DNA from: Halobaculum gomorrense
GTDB taxonomy: Archaea; Halobacteriota; Halobacteria; Halobacteriales; Haloferacaceae
Direction: 5' to 3'
DNA length: 64,000 bases
Assembly (NCBI RefSeq): GCF_900129775.1
Contig: NZ_FQWV01000003.1
Coordinates: 186,001 to 250,000 of the forward strand
Below, piece by piece: positions 63,523 through 64,000 of the stretch. A program made the position numbers and the translations under genes. The notes below the pieces were generated by a model that made no database searches, was not told the DNA's origin, and saw only the letters and a program-made list of their open reading frames with translations. How positions within the stretch are numbered: position 1 is the first letter of the stretch; every line of letters begins with the position of its first letter.

Positions 63523-64000
63523 TCAGCGGTCGACCGAGTTCGTGAACGGGTACATCGCCGCCGTCCGCCGTACGAGCGTCGCGAGCCGGAGGAAGTAGGC
63601 GGTGAGCAGGACGATCGGGGTGAACCCCGCCGTCACGACCGCGGGGATGACGAGGTCGGCCGCCGGGACGGGGAACGGCCCCCCTTCCGGCACGGTGAAC
63701 AAAAGCATCAGGACGACCGAGACGATCTGGACCGGGATGCCGACGTAGAGGAGCCGGCGGGACAGCGACGCGAGCTCCGACTGGATGAAGACGGTCTTGA
63801 AGTAGCGGCGGGCAACGTCGATCTGTTCGACGGTGCGTTCGAGGGTGTTCAGCGACTCCGCGGCCGACGGCGGCAGGTCGTCGTACTCCGCGCGGATCCG
63901 GTACGCGGCGTCGAAGTAGCGCGAGTAGTTCGTGTCCAACACGGCGAGCAGCGCGTACCGCGTGCCCCTGTCGCTCCCCCGGAGGAGCCATAGGACGTGC
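63523..64000 (-). CDS. membrane protein, unknown (5' end beyond the window)
   Basis: The frame runs open to the window edge. A GTG at 63942 (MLDTNYSRYFDAAYRI) could be the start, but the preceding codons (VLWLLRGSDRGTRYALLAV) read like protein, so the gene probably extends beyond position 64000. Visible are a helical soluble part and two to three C-terminal helices (LLYVGIPVQIVSVVLMLLF and LVIPAVVTAGFTPIVLLTAYFL). No family recognised. Confidence 0.6.
   Translation of the reverse strand, partial: HVLWLLRGSDRGTRYALLAVLDTNYSRYFDAAYRIRAEYDDLPPSAAESLNTLERTVEQIDVARRYFKTVFIQSELASLSRRLLYVGIPVQIVSVVLMLLFTVPEGGPFPVPAADLVIPAVVTAGFTPIVLLTAYFLRLATLVRRTAAMYPFTNSVDR

Noticed and set aside
1-64000. tRNA or rRNA genes
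   Set aside because: I looked for cloverleaf-like and conserved rRNA sequences in the gaps and saw none; a covariance-model search could overturn this.

Overview
The window is high-GC DNA from a halophilic archaeon, a member of class Halobacteria. The evidence is very acidic proteins, Tat-type lipoproteins with RR motifs and lipobox cysteines, many GTG starts, 1-4 bp gene overlaps, and TATA-like boxes about 25-30 bp upstream of start codons (leaderless style). A TFB-type initiation factor, the Rpo11 (RpoL) subunit, a diphthamide gene and archaeal-type PurL and CoaBC confirm Archaea. The gdh-gfcR pair and full Mrp antiporter suggest something like Halorubrum or Haloferax, but I cannot fix the genus from sequence alone.

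Layout. 1-8.4 kb: partial gene, GNAT acetyltransferase, glucose dehydrogenase overlapping its likely regulator GfcR, a CGYS glutaredoxin, two PP-loop ATPases (one cysteine-free), a sugar-nucleotide synthase, an HTH/zinc-ribbon protein and a DJ-1/PfpI protein. 8.7-16.3 kb: a complete oligopeptide/nickel-type ABC importer (binding protein, two permeases, two ATPases) with inverted repeats upstream and a strong stem-loop after the binding-protein gene, followed by two small membrane-associated proteins. 16.4-18.8 kb: small haloarchaeal proteins and hpt. 18.9-25.4 kb: seven-gene Mrp Na+/H+ antiporter, every gene overlapping the next. 25.4-31.9 kb: CoaBC, a reduced flavoprotein, an ABC exporter half-transporter, a GAF histidine kinase and an AEC transporter.

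32-37.7 kb is an iron-siderophore ABC importer with one ATPase, one permease, two different binding proteins and one unknown protein. Its three promoters carry five copies of a DtxR-like box; at both binding-protein promoters the boxes are paired with exactly the same 22-bp spacing around the TATA region. 37.8-49.3 kb holds two K+ uptake sets (TrkA, TrkH, TrkH, TrkA). Between them sits a second probable iron module: a P19-like Fe lipoprotein, a seven-repeat beta-propeller, a small membrane protein, a Dyp-peroxidase-like Tat lipoprotein, and a double winged-helix regulator with a membrane partner. This block is the best candidate for a poorly described system.

49.4-62.6 kb is mostly housekeeping: GatCA, TFB, a Nudix hydrolase, a glutaminase-less asparagine-synthase-like protein paired with a PHP phosphoesterase, PurL, HisF, a DUF1684 protein, RpoL and an MBL-fold hydrolase. 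An alpha-glucosidase gene here is broken by two lesions within about 22 bp. At 62.8-63.5 kb there is an AT-richer IS6-family insertion sequence without a target duplication, then a partial membrane protein running off the end. I saw no rRNA, tRNA or CRISPR array.
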